A DNA stretch of 64,000 nt from AC-32 sp963715575 (GTDB taxonomy: Bacteria; Actinomycetota; Thermoleophilia; Gaiellales; Gaiellaceae), in contig OY970250.1 in the NCBI GenBank assembly GCA_963715575.1, forward strand, positions 1,984,001-2,048,000, given 5' to 3'. The notes under the pieces are model-generated. The model worked only from the letters and a program-made list of their open reading frames with translations. It made no database searches and was not told the origin of the DNA. Position 1 is the first letter of the stretch. Every line of letters begins with the position of its first letter. Both the position numbers and the translations under genes were made by a program. Shown piece after piece: positions 51,867 through 58,696 of the stretch.

Positions 51867-52436
51867 TTACAGCTTCGTGACCCGGACCACGAACGCGAGG
51901 GTCGCGGTGTCCACTTTGCCGACCACGCGCCAACAGCCGACCGTCGGAAAGGTCAGGCCCGAGGGCTGGAAGCCTCGCGAGCCGTATCCGTCCGAAACGT
52001 CCGCGAGCAGCGGCGGAGCCGAGGCGTCAAGACGACGCCCTTCCACCCTCAGTCTTCCGTCGAGCCCGCGCCACCAGCCGACCTTCGCGTAGATGGAACC
52101 GTCTGCGTTCACGATCGCCATCGCGCCGCCGTCGGGCCGAACTCCGGCGGCAAGCACGCCCCGTGGCCAGTAGAGCTCGGCGCGTATTCCTGAGCTTCCG
52201 TAGTTGAATTCATCCGAACTGAATTCACCGGCACCGCCGCCGCCCTTGTGCTGAGTGTTGCGCTTTGGGACCGTTACTGGACATGACGTCGTCGGCGCGT
52301 TGTCGGCCGCGGCCGCAGTGTCAGCTCTAGTGACGGAATCGACCGTGGTGGAGCCAGCGTGCCGGCTATTGCCCCCGCTGCAGGCAGCCAGCCCAACGAG
52401 TGCTGTGATGAGAGTTACGCAAGGGAGAATCCTCAC
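51867..52436 (-). CDS. Putative lipoprotein of element II
   Basis: This 189-residue protein has a lipoprotein signal peptide (RILPCVTLITALVGLAACSGG; lipobox LAAC) and a Thr/Ala/Ser-rich linker. A C-terminal beta-rich domain includes GIRAELYWPRGVLAAGVRPDGGAMAIVNADGS and a paired Cys (FPTVGCWRVVGKV). It would face outward on the membrane. The start is GTG 52436. It is divergent from the next gene. No family recognised. Confidence 0.65.
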   Translation of the reverse strand: MRILPCVTLITALVGLAACSGGNSRHAGSTTVDSVTRADTAAAADNAPTTSCPVTVPKRNTQHKGGGGAGEFSSDEFNYGSSGIRAELYWPRGVLAAGVRPDGGAMAIVNADGSIYAKVGWWRGLDGRLRVEGRRLDASAPPLLADVSDGYGSRGFQPSGLTFPTVGCWRVVGKVDTATLAFVVRVTKL

Positions 52437-52533
52437 ACGCCCGATTACACCACTCCGTGCGCCGACGTTCCCGAATCATCGTGGGCAACCCGCAGGGCTA
52501 ATGACTCGATCCTCCTGCGCCGAGGATTCCTGA

Positions 52534-53037
52534 GTGAGCGTCATACTGCCCGATCCGTCGGAGTCGCTTGGAGGGCCTCCGCGAGCCTTCTACGCCGAAT
52601 TGCGGCGAATGCTCGATGTCGTCCGGCCGGCTCAGATTGATTCTGGTCGCAGCTCGGCGAAGTTCGACAAGGCAGGCGTCGAGGTCGAGCTGGCTCATGC
52701 CGATCGCGAGGAGTGGACGATCTGGGCGACCGTCGGCGAGCGAGATGCGATCGTCGGCACGCTCGGCGCACATGAGCACTTCTTCGCGCCTACAGACCAA
52801 GAAGACGAAGACCATCCGTGGACGACAGAGATCGTCGATTTTGTCGCGGAGATTCTCCGTGGGGAGGTCGAGGTCGAGACCACTTTCCGCGGCCGCTCAC
52901 CGGTCTCGGTGAGGCACTTCAACCTCGATGAGAGCGGTCGACGCCAGCCCCTCGGCTACACCGGTTTCCTGACGCCTGCCAGGTTCCTTCCGTGGCGAGC
53001 GAAGCGAACGGAGATCGAGAGAGTGTCGTGGCTCTGA
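52534..53037 (+). CDS. Hypothetical protein of element II
   Basis: This 167-residue cytoplasmic protein starts at GTG 52534. The core alternates strands and acidic loops: AGVEVELAHADREEWTIWAT, AIVGTLGAHEHFFAPTDQEDEDHPW and a helix EIVDFVAEILRGEVEVETTF. Proteins of this look occur as immunity-type partners, but that is only a resemblance. It is the only plus-strand gene in the left half of the element. Confidence 0.5.
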   Translation: MSVILPDPSESLGGPPRAFYAELRRMLDVVRPAQIDSGRSSAKFDKAGVEVELAHADREEWTIWATVGERDAIVGTLGAHEHFFAPTDQEDEDHPWTTEIVDFVAEILRGEVEVETTFRGRSPVSVRHFNLDESGRRQPLGYTGFLTPARFLPWRAKRTEIERVSWL

Positions 53038-53216
53038 TCGCTCGCGGCAGCCGATGACGCGACGACTTATTAGTGACAAGCGAGGAGCAGTAGCACGCGA
53101 GACGCAGATGCATCCCGATGCTCAGGTTGCCTTGCTAGACAGCAGCACTTTCAAAGTGCATCTGTGTGTGGCTGGCTATCCGGGTGAGTAACTACGGCTT
53201 TCGGGCCGTTTGGTGG

Positions 53217-53447
53217 TTAGCCAGCGGCGCGGCGCTCGGCGGCCTCGGGGGACCGAACGATCAGACCCTCGTACGGCACGTCCAGCAGCTCGACCATCCG
53301 TCCATGCTCGTCGGCGAACTCGACGAGGGCGCCTTTTGGGAGGAGCTCCACGACCGCACCGACCGCGCCTACGGACTGACCGCCGAGCGGCTCGCGCAGC
53401 TCGATGATGTCGTGGAGATCGGGCTTGGTCTTCATTGCTCCACTCAT
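53217..53447 (-). CDS. DUF4926-family small protein, partner of the DUF6883 gene
   Basis: This 76-residue protein reads MKTKPDLHDIIELREPLGGQSVGAVGAVVELLPKGALVEFADEHG RMVELLDVPYEGL, the SH3-like barrel of DUF4926 (D-x-V-x-L, G-x-x-G-x-V-V-E, A-x-V-E-F). Its ATG shares bases with the TAA of the DUF6883 gene (TAATG), so it is translated right after it. The two families are often found side by side, and a toxin-antitoxin or immunity role has been suspected. ATG 53435 is an alternative start. Confidence 0.65.
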   Translation of the reverse strand: MSGAMKTKPDLHDIIELREPLGGQSVGAVGAVVELLPKGALVEFADEHGRMVELLDVPYEGLIVRSPEAAERRAAG

Positions 53448-53803
53448 TATGCGCTCGTCGGCTCTTCGGCGACGTACGCCGTCACGAGGCGAGGCGGCTC
53501 GTCGCCCGCCACGAGCCAGACCGTTGCGACCTGGCGTGTCTGCCCATTCAGCCCCTCGACGGCGACGACGACCTCGTACAGGCTTCCCCAGGACGTCTCA
53601 CGAATGCTGCTGGGAGGAGCGTCGACGACCGCAGTCCGGAGTCGATCGCCGAGGTACTGCCAGTCCCCCTGTTGGATCCCCAGCGCCGACGCGAAGACCC
53701 GGGCCTTGTGCCGACCGATGTCGTGCTGTGGGTTGAGCAGGTAGGCCTCGAGCTTCTCGCGGGGCACGACTGCGCGGTCAGCGCGGGGGAGTCGAGCGAC
53801 CAT
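53447..53803 (-). CDS. DUF6883-family protein
   Basis: From ATG 53803 this is a 118-residue protein: LPRADRAVVPREKLEAYLLNPQHDIGRHKARVFASALG carries the family's P-x-G-R-H-K-A-like motif, followed by a short beta-rich part (LYEVVVAVEGLNGQTRQVATVWLV). The longer open frame to 53983 runs into the nucleotidyltransferase gene in another frame and is rejected. It forms a tight pair with the DUF4926 gene. Confidence 0.65.
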   Translation of the reverse strand: MVARLPRADRAVVPREKLEAYLLNPQHDIGRHKARVFASALGIQQGDWQYLGDRLRTAVVDAPPSSIRETSWGSLYEVVVAVEGLNGQTRQVATVWLVAGDEPPRLVTAYVAEEPTSA

Positions 53804-53810
53804 CCTGGGA

Positions 53811-54320
53811 TCAGAGCGTAAGCTCGGGACCGAGGCTGCGCTCGAGCTCGGCGACGTGCCTGAGCGCCTGCAGCTTCGGCAGGTCGTCCTCGCGCCCGAG
53901 GGCAGCGAGCATCCGCGCCAGGTCGCCGGTCGAGGCGACGGAGGGACGAAGGCCTCGCCCGAGGTGCTCCATCGTCGCGGCACGGCGCAAGTCGTCGTAC
54001 CCGCGCGTCCCTTCCGGTTCGGCCACGATCTTCAGGTCGCCGGCGCCAGTCGCCGCCTCGATCAGAGCTTGGTTCGCCACTGTCGCTTCATCAAGCGCGA
54101 TCCGCCTACCTTGTGCGTCGACGGACTCGAGATCGCGCAGTGCTTCGTCGAGACGGCGGAGGTTCTCGGCGCGCAGGGAGGGCACGATGTCTAGACCGTC
54201 CGGTACCTCTTCGGCTCCACGCACGACGCGCCCGAACGAGCCGATGACCATGTACGTCACCCGCTGCCGGTCGAGCGCGGCGAGGATTGCGTAGGGGTCG
54301 AACGGTCGCGAGTCGGTCAC
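53811..54320 (-). CDS. Nucleotidyltransferase-fold protein of a two-gene toxin-antitoxin-like module
   Basis: This 169-residue protein has the minimal nucleotidyltransferase start: ILAALDRQRVTYMVIGSFGRVVRGAEEVPDGLDIVPSL, where GSFG and the acidic DGLDI follow the G-S-x(n)-D-x-D pattern (here the first acid may be replaced). A helical C-terminus follows. It begins 2 bases after the XRE-family gene. The arrangement resembles AbiEi/AbiEii and MenA/MenT-type systems in which a transferase toxin is balanced by a DNA-binding protein. The exact activity is open. Confidence 0.6.
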   Translation of the reverse strand: MTDSRPFDPYAILAALDRQRVTYMVIGSFGRVVRGAEEVPDGLDIVPSLRAENLRRLDEALRDLESVDAQGRRIALDEATVANQALIEAATGAGDLKIVAEPEGTRGYDDLRRAATMEHLGRGLRPSVASTGDLARMLAALGREDDLPKLQALRHVAELERSLGPELTL

Positions 54321-54322
54321 CC

Positions 54323-54610
54323 TCAGCTCTTCGCGCGCGCCTGGAGGATCCGCTGCACGCGTCGCTCGGGGGAGAGGAGCACGTTCTTCCGAAGTCGGTC
54401 GAGGTTCGACTCGTCGCGCGGGACGAGCTCGAGGGGGAGGTCGAAGCCGCAGGCGTGCACGAGCTCGATGAGCGTCTCGACGCTCGGCGCCACGGCGCCC
54501 TGCTCGTAGCGAGCGATCACCGATCTCTCCCGGCCGCTTCGCTCGGCAAGCTGGTACTGCGTGAGTCCTGCTCGCAGCCGGGCCTCGCGGATCAAGTCGG
54601 CGCTTCGCAC
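54323..54610 (-). CDS. XRE-family helix-turn-helix regulator, likely antitoxin
   Basis: This 95-residue protein has a standard XRE domain: LIREARLRAGLTQYQLAERSGRERSVIARYEQGAVAPSVETLIELVHACG at residues 5-54, then a short tail ESNLDRLRKNVLLSPERRVQRILQ that could bind the partner. It heads the pair with the nucleotidyltransferase-fold protein and would repress its own promoter in the 47-base gap towards the excisionase-like gene. Confidence 0.8.
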   Translation of the reverse strand: MRSADLIREARLRAGLTQYQLAERSGRERSVIARYEQGAVAPSVETLIELVHACGFDLPLELVPRDESNLDRLRKNVLLSPERRVQRILQARAKS

Positions 54611-54657
54611 GCTGGGAGTCTAGTGCACGTGACTTGATCTAGCCTCGGGACGCTGAT

Positions 54658-55077
54658 ATGCTACACGGCCTTGTGAAGCGTCGTCCTGGCGTTGGAGGTG
54701 ACCAGCTGACGCTCGCCGACTGGGAGCGCACTCTGAACGAGGACCGGGAGCAAGAGGTCGAGGCTCGTGAGGATCCCGCGCATGCTCACGAGGAGGTCGC
54801 CGAGCTCGCGGCCGCCCTGGTGCCTCGACTCGTCGAAGAGCTCGCGGCTCGCGCGCCGGCGCCGGGCGAAGTCGAGCTCGCGACAGCCCCTCTCTTGACT
54901 CTCGACCAGCTCGTCGCCGCGTTGCCCAAGGCCAAGAAGCCCGAGACCTGGAAGCGGTGGCTCTACGAGCGCACGCGCCGCGGCGAGATCCCGGGCTGCG
55001 TCAAGCTGGGCGGGATGCTGTTCTTCGAGCGCGAGCCGGCGCTCGCCTGGCTCCGGGCCGGAGCGGTCACGAGGTAG
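54658..55077 (+). CDS. Winged-helix (excisionase-type) protein of element II
   Basis: This 139-residue protein has a long acidic helical N-terminus (EELAARAPAPGEVELATAPLL) and a C-terminal winged helix LLTLDQLVAALPKAKKPETWKRWLYERTRRGEIPGCVKLGGMLFFEREPALAWLRAG, the layout of DNA-binding excisionase/AlpA-like domains. It lies 12 bases upstream of the integrase on the same strand, as is usual for a recombination directionality factor. Confidence 0.7.
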   Translation: MLHGLVKRRPGVGGDQLTLADWERTLNEDREQEVEAREDPAHAHEEVAELAAALVPRLVEELAARAPAPGEVELATAPLLTLDQLVAALPKAKKPETWKRWLYERTRRGEIPGCVKLGGMLFFEREPALAWLRAGAVTR

Positions 55078-55089
55078 GAGGGGAAGGCG

Positions 55090-56241
55090 ATGGCACGAGG
55101 ATCGATCGTCAAGCGCAAGAGCGGCAACTACGCGATCGTCTACTACGTCGGCGGCAAGCAGAGGTGGGAGACGATCGGCCCGAGCCGCCGCGAGGCTGAG
55201 CGGGCGCTCACGGCGAGGAAGCGCGAGGTCGACACGGGCACGTGGCGCGAGCCGAGCAGCGAGACGCTCGCCTCGTACGCGGAGCGCTGGCTGGCACACC
55301 GCGATCCGGCTCGCGTCGGCGGGGGTGCGCGGACGCGGCTCTCGCCGTCGACGTTCGAGGGCTACCGGCTCAATCTGCGGCGGCACGTGCTCCCGCGCCT
55401 GGGCGACCGGACGCTGTCGTCGCTGCGGACGGAAGACGTCGACCAGCTCATCGCGGAGCTCGAGGCGGACGGGAAGGCGGCGGGAACTGTTCGCAACGTG
55501 ATCGTCCCGCTGCGCAAGCTGCTGAGCGATGCGGTCCGACAGGGCCTGCTGCTGGCCAACCCGGCGGCACGAGCCGACCTGCCACCGGCGCAGGACTTCG
55601 CCGGCAAGGAGCTCCCGGCGGAACACACGGAGGCGATCCGCCGAGCGCTGATGGAGATGGCGCCGCTTGATCCTCTCCGCCGCGAGCCCGATCTTTTCTT
55701 CGCCTACCTCTTCGACGTCGCCCTCGGCACCGGCCTCCGCCTCGGCGAGCTCCGCGCCCTCCGGTGGAGTGACGTCGACCGCGAGCGCTGGCTGATCCGC
55801 GTCGAGCGTGCGTACTCGCGCCAGGAGCTACGGCGACCGAAGACCGAGTCGGGCGTCCGGTCTGTTCCGCTCTTCCCATCGGTCGACGCGGCTTTCCGGG
55901 AGCTGGCTGCCCGAGCGGTCGAGCGCGGCCGCTACGCGCCCGACGAGCTCGTCTTCGGGTCGATGCGCGGCACTCCGCTCCAACCGTCGAACTTCCGGCA
56001 GCGGGTCTGGGACCCGGCGCTGCGACTCGCCGGCCTCGAGAACTATCGGTTCCACGACCTCCGGCACACGTGCGTCTCCCGCCTGGTCGCCGCCGGTGCG
56101 GACATCAAGCTCGTTCAAGCCGTCGCCGGGCACGCGAATCCGCTCATCACGCTGAAGCGCTATTCGCACTTGCTCGACGCGCGGATCACCGAAGCGGCAC
56201 ACCGATTCGATCCGGTTTCGTGGCCCGTCGCAGGCGCCTGA
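55090..56241 (+). CDS. int: Tyrosine recombinase (integrase) of element II
   Basis: This 383-residue integrase has an arm-binding N-terminus (RGSIVKRKSGNYAIVYYVGGKQRWETIGP), a SAM-like core-binding domain (TLASYAERWLAHRD to LLSDAVRQGLL) and a full catalytic set: Arg217 in GTGLRLGELRALRW, Lys in RPKTESGVRSVPL, His322 and Arg325 in HDLRHTCVS, His348 in GHANPLITL and the nucleophile Tyr358 in RYSHLL. GGAGGGGAAGG precedes ATG 55090. It is unrelated in detail to the element I integrase, so the two elements move independently. Confidence 0.92.
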   Translation: MARGSIVKRKSGNYAIVYYVGGKQRWETIGPSRREAERALTARKREVDTGTWREPSSETLASYAERWLAHRDPARVGGGARTRLSPSTFEGYRLNLRRHVLPRLGDRTLSSLRTEDVDQLIAELEADGKAAGTVRNVIVPLRKLLSDAVRQGLLLANPAARADLPPAQDFAGKELPAEHTEAIRRALMEMAPLDPLRREPDLFFAYLFDVALGTGLRLGELRALRWSDVDRERWLIRVERAYSRQELRRPKTESGVRSVPLFPSVDAAFRELAARAVERGRYAPDELVFGSMRGTPLQPSNFRQRVWDPALRLAGLENYRFHDLRHTCVSRLVAAGADIKLVQAVAGHANPLITLKRYSHLLDARITEAAHRFDPVSWPVAGA

Positions 56242-56254
56242 CGGTCCGCTCGCC

Positions 56255-57322
56255 TCAGTGCTCAAGGAGCGGCGCCCCGAGGAGGTCGCCCACGAACCAC
56301 TCGAGCTTCGCCGCCCGGGTACCAACCTCGTCACGGTCAGGACGCGGGTACTCGCCGTGAACGAGCGCACTGCGAAGGGCATAGCACCTCGTGAAGAATT
56401 CGGATGGCGGTTCGCCCGGCATGTACTCGATGTCGCCGAGCGTGCGGGCAAGGCGCCGCCCAGCACGCCCCACGGATTCCCTTTTTGCGAGCTCGTCTAG
56501 GGAGCTGACCAGGGACGCGATCTCGTCCCCGGGCAGTCCCGATGCGCGCGTTTGCTCGATCAGCGTCCTGAGGTGCTTTACGGCCGCATCGCTGCGCGGC
56601 TTCTGGTCGATCAGCGTCTCAAGCGCCATCATCAGGGTCAGCAATCGCGCGTCCGGGCCCGTCTCAAAGAACGAGGCCGAGTAGAGGTCGAATGCAAGCT
56701 CCTCGCGATCGTCAAGGACTACGTCAAGTTCGGCCGCCGCGCGCATAAGCTCGACCAGCCGGTCTGCAGGCTTACCAACACCGAAGGAGACCGGACCCAT
56801 AGTTGCGAACGCCGGCGGGGGATCGCACTCGTAGACCATCACCGTCCCTTCCGCGTCATGGAGGACCCTTCGGCCGGTCTGCTGCTCGAGCATCCGGAGC
56901 CCGTATTTCGTGATGCCGCTACGCGGCCCACGGAGGCCGAAATCGGCGCCCAAGTGGAGCCGAGCAAGCGCAACCTGCAGCCGCGGAACCCAACGGCGCG
57001 CCGCCTGTTCCGCCGCCTCCTTAGTCTCGTAATGCTCGCCGACCAGAACGAGGTCCCGTGCGTCGTTCAGCGCAGTGCCGCGCTCCCGGGCCCGAACCAC
57101 GATGTGCGTCCCCCGATCTTCTCGGGTCGCCACCACGAGCTCATCAGTGGCCAAGGCGATGTGGGCGGTCGATCCGAGGCGGAAACGGACGCGAAAGCAG
57201 TAGCGCGCGCTCGCCGCGTCGGATGGCGGCGCACGCGTCGGAAGCGGGTCCCTCGCAGGCTCAGTTCCGGCGGCAAGCCGCCGGGCGAGCTTCCTGACCG
57301 CACGCAGAGGACCTTCGAGCAC
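56255..57322 (-). CDS. Apea-HEPN-like protein (putative defence RNase)
   Basis: This 355-residue protein ends in a helical domain like Apea-type HEPN: ARLLTLMMALETLIDQKPRS, a helix HLRTLIEQTRASGLPGDEI, and FFTRCYALRSALVHGEYPRP, where RSALVH fits the R-x4-H catalytic motif of HEPN ribonucleases. The N-terminal 150 residues are unrecognised (possibly a sensor domain: HIALATDELVVATREDRGTHIVVRARE). It sits between the integrase and the tRNA end of the element, a usual place for cargo. RNase activity is inference. Confidence 0.6.
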   Translation of the reverse strand: MLEGPLRAVRKLARRLAAGTEPARDPLPTRAPPSDAASARYCFRVRFRLGSTAHIALATDELVVATREDRGTHIVVRARERGTALNDARDLVLVGEHYETKEAAEQAARRWVPRLQVALARLHLGADFGLRGPRSGITKYGLRMLEQQTGRRVLHDAEGTVMVYECDPPPAFATMGPVSFGVGKPADRLVELMRAAAELDVVLDDREELAFDLYSASFFETGPDARLLTLMMALETLIDQKPRSDAAVKHLRTLIEQTRASGLPGDEIASLVSSLDELAKRESVGRAGRRLARTLGDIEYMPGEPPSEFFTRCYALRSALVHGEYPRPDRDEVGTRAAKLEWFVGDLLGAPLLEH

Positions 57323-57371
57323 AACGCCGCGTAGTCTGACGCTCCGAGCGAATCCCGGGTTAGCCGCGCGG

Positions 57372-57394
57372 TTCCTTAGCAGAGCGTTAGCAGC
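57372..57394 (+). repeat. Right inner repeat of element II
   Basis: The partner of 51778-51800 (two mismatches in 23 bases), 59 bases inside the tRNA-side att copy. TTAGCAG occurs twice within it with an 11-base period, which suits adjacent protein-binding sites. Confidence 0.5.
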
Positions 57395-57453
57395 CGCCGT
57401 GCGGGGTGGCCCACTCTGTTAACGAAGTAGTCCGATTTCCAGCGACTTTCCTA

Positions 57454-57526
57454 TGGAGCGTACCGGGATCGAACCGGTGACCTCCGGCTTGCAAAGCCGG
57501 CGCTCTCCCAGCTGAGCTAACGCCCC
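57454..57526 (-). tRNA. tRNA-Ala (anticodon TGC), integration target
   Basis: The 73 bases fold into a standard cloverleaf on the minus strand: acceptor GGGGCGT / ACGCTCC with the G3-U70 pair that identifies alanine tRNAs, D-stem GCTC / GAGC, anticodon stem CCGGC / GCCGG around TTTGCAA (anticodon TGC) and T-stem ACCGG / CCGGT around TTCGATC. The CCA end is not encoded here, whereas the displaced chromosomal copy at 39636 has it. The 3' part from the anticodon loop onward was supplied by the inserted element. Confidence 0.95.
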
Positions 57527-57547
57527 GGGAAGCCGTCAGTGTAGAGA

Positions 57548-57585
57548 CGAGAAAGGCCGGCGGGGCCAGCCGCCGGCTCTTCTCG
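57548..57585 (-). terminator. Terminator between the DUF2630-like gene and tRNA-Ala
   Basis: GGCCGGCGG and CCGCCGGCT form a strong stem around GGCCAG, extended by partly pairing CGAGAAA and TCTTCTCG. On the minus strand it follows the gene at 57612 by 27 bases and ends in a pyrimidine/T-containing tail, so it should stop readthrough into the tRNA. Confidence 0.5.
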
Positions 57586-57611
57586 TTCACGGGGGAGAGA
57601 TCCACGGGGCC

Positions 57612-57854
57612 TTACGCGGCTCGCGCCAGTCGCTCTTCGTGTCTCGCGCGCTTGATGATCTCGTTGCGGTCGCCGAAGCGCTGCTGCGCCTTGAGCGTCC
57701 GCTGCTCGTCCCAGAGCGCCGAGATGCGCTCCTCGAGCTCATGGAGCTCCTGCGAGAGCGTGGCGTCATGGCCGTCCGAAAGGAGATGCCAGAGCTCGGA
57801 CCGGCGTTCGGTCGCCTGGTCGAGCTCGATGCGGATGTCATCCATTGTTCTCAT
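57612..57854 (-). CDS. Small coiled-coil protein, DUF2630-like
   Basis: From ATG 57854 the product has 80 residues: RIELDQATERRSELWHLLSDGHDATLSQELHELEERISALWDEQRTLKAQQRFGD, a charged two-helix coiled coil. The order LxxLEExxxxLWDxxRxLRAxxRxG resembles DUF2630 proteins. ATG 57845 and an upstream frame to 57893 are alternatives. A terminator hairpin follows. Confidence 0.6.
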   Translation of the reverse strand: MRTMDDIRIELDQATERRSELWHLLSDGHDATLSQELHELEERISALWDEQRTLKAQQRFGDRNEIIKRARHEERLARAA

Positions 57855-57889
57855 GCTCAGTAGAACGATCTGTCCACCGGCCACATTCC

Positions 57890-57982
57890 TCAATCATGCG
57901 GGCCGAGCAGGTAGAGCACGAGCACGACGAGGCCGACCACGCCGGCGGCGATCGCGATCCCGGTGAGGACGCCGGAGCTCAC
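57890..57982 (-). CDS. 30-residue membrane peptide coupled to the rhomboid gene
   Basis: GTG 57982 overlaps the rhomboid stop codon (GTGA) and encodes VSSGVLTGIAIAAGVVGLVV LVLYLLGPHD, a single membrane helix with a polar end. The overlap and clean helix suggest it is real. Function unknown. Confidence 0.45.
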   Translation of the reverse strand: MSSGVLTGIAIAAGVVGLVVLVLYLLGPHD

Positions 57983-58683
57983 CAGGCCGGGCGTAAGGGC
58001 GCTCGTGCGGTGAAGAGCCGGACCGTCGCCACGCCGAAGACGAAGCCGCCGATGTGGGCAAAGAACGCGGTCCCGCCGCCCGCCTGCGGCTGCGCGATCG
58101 AGAAGCTGCCTTCCACCAGCTGGAGCAGGAACCAAAAGCCGATGAACCACACTGCCGGGATCTCGCGCAGGAAGATCAGGCCGATGATGAAGGCGGTCAG
58201 CACGCTTGCCTGGGGCAGCAGCACGATGTACGCGCCGAGCACCCCCGCGATTGCGCCCGACGCGCCGATGTTGGGGATGCTCGCGCCGGCAGCGTCCGTG
58301 AAGGCAAGGGTGACGAAGGTCTGCGTCGCCGTCGCGGCCAGGCCGGCGAGCAGGTACCAGACGAGGAAGCGCGCCCGGCCCATCGCGTCCTCGACGTTGT
58401 TGCCGAAGATCCAGAGGAAGAGCATGTTGCCGCCGATGTGGATCCAGCTCGCGTGCATGAACATCGAGGTGAACGCGCCCGCGAACCAGGGCAGGTGGTC
58501 GACGGTCGAGGCCGGCGCCACGCACGGCCCCTCGAACGAGCACGGGTAGTAGCCGTAGTGGACGACCTCCTGCTCGACCCCCGTCTGCCACTCCCACAGC
58601 CAGACGATCACGTTCGCGGTGATCAGCGCGACGGTCACGGCCGGGAACGCCCTCGTCGGGACGTTGTCCTTCAGCGGCAGCAT
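57979..58683 (-). CDS. Rhomboid-family intramembrane serine protease
   Basis: This 234-residue protein has about six membrane helices. The catalytic Ser is in NIGASGAIAGVLGAY and the catalytic His in TAFFAHIGGFVFG; HIGGNMLFLWIFGNNVED in the second helix region is the conserved HxxxN-type segment. It cleaves membrane proteins within the bilayer. TVDHLPWFAGAFTSMFMHASW is the usual L1 loop. It is followed by the coupled 30-residue membrane peptide. Confidence 0.92.
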   Translation of the reverse strand: MLPLKDNVPTRAFPAVTVALITANVIVWLWEWQTGVEQEVVHYGYYPCSFEGPCVAPASTVDHLPWFAGAFTSMFMHASWIHIGGNMLFLWIFGNNVEDAMGRARFLVWYLLAGLAATATQTFVTLAFTDAAGASIPNIGASGAIAGVLGAYIVLLPQASVLTAFIIGLIFLREIPAVWFIGFWFLLQLVEGSFSIAQPQAGGGTAFFAHIGGFVFGVATVRLFTARAPLRPAW

Positions 58684-58696
58684 CGCCGCGCGGAGG

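Larger units (their letters stand above)
51607..57497. mobile_element. Integrative element II, about 5.9 kb, directly behind the tRNA-Ala gene
   Basis: The element is bounded by 44-base direct copies of the tRNA 3' end. It contains its own tyrosine integrase (55090-56241) preceded by a winged-helix gene. Nearly all other genes are defence- or toxin-antitoxin-like: an XRE/nucleotidyltransferase pair, a DUF6883/DUF4926 pair and a HEPN-type protein, plus a lipoprotein and one unknown. There are no replication, transfer or structural genes. Related 23-base repeats lie inside both ends (51778 and 57372). Standing next to the tRNA, it would be the later arrival. Confidence 0.8.

Noticed and set aside
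53105..53164. Inverted words CAGATGCA / TGCATCTG and the palindrome GCACTTTCAAAGTGC
   Set aside because: They lie in a gap with no gene start next to them and no second copy was found, so no regulatory role can be supported.
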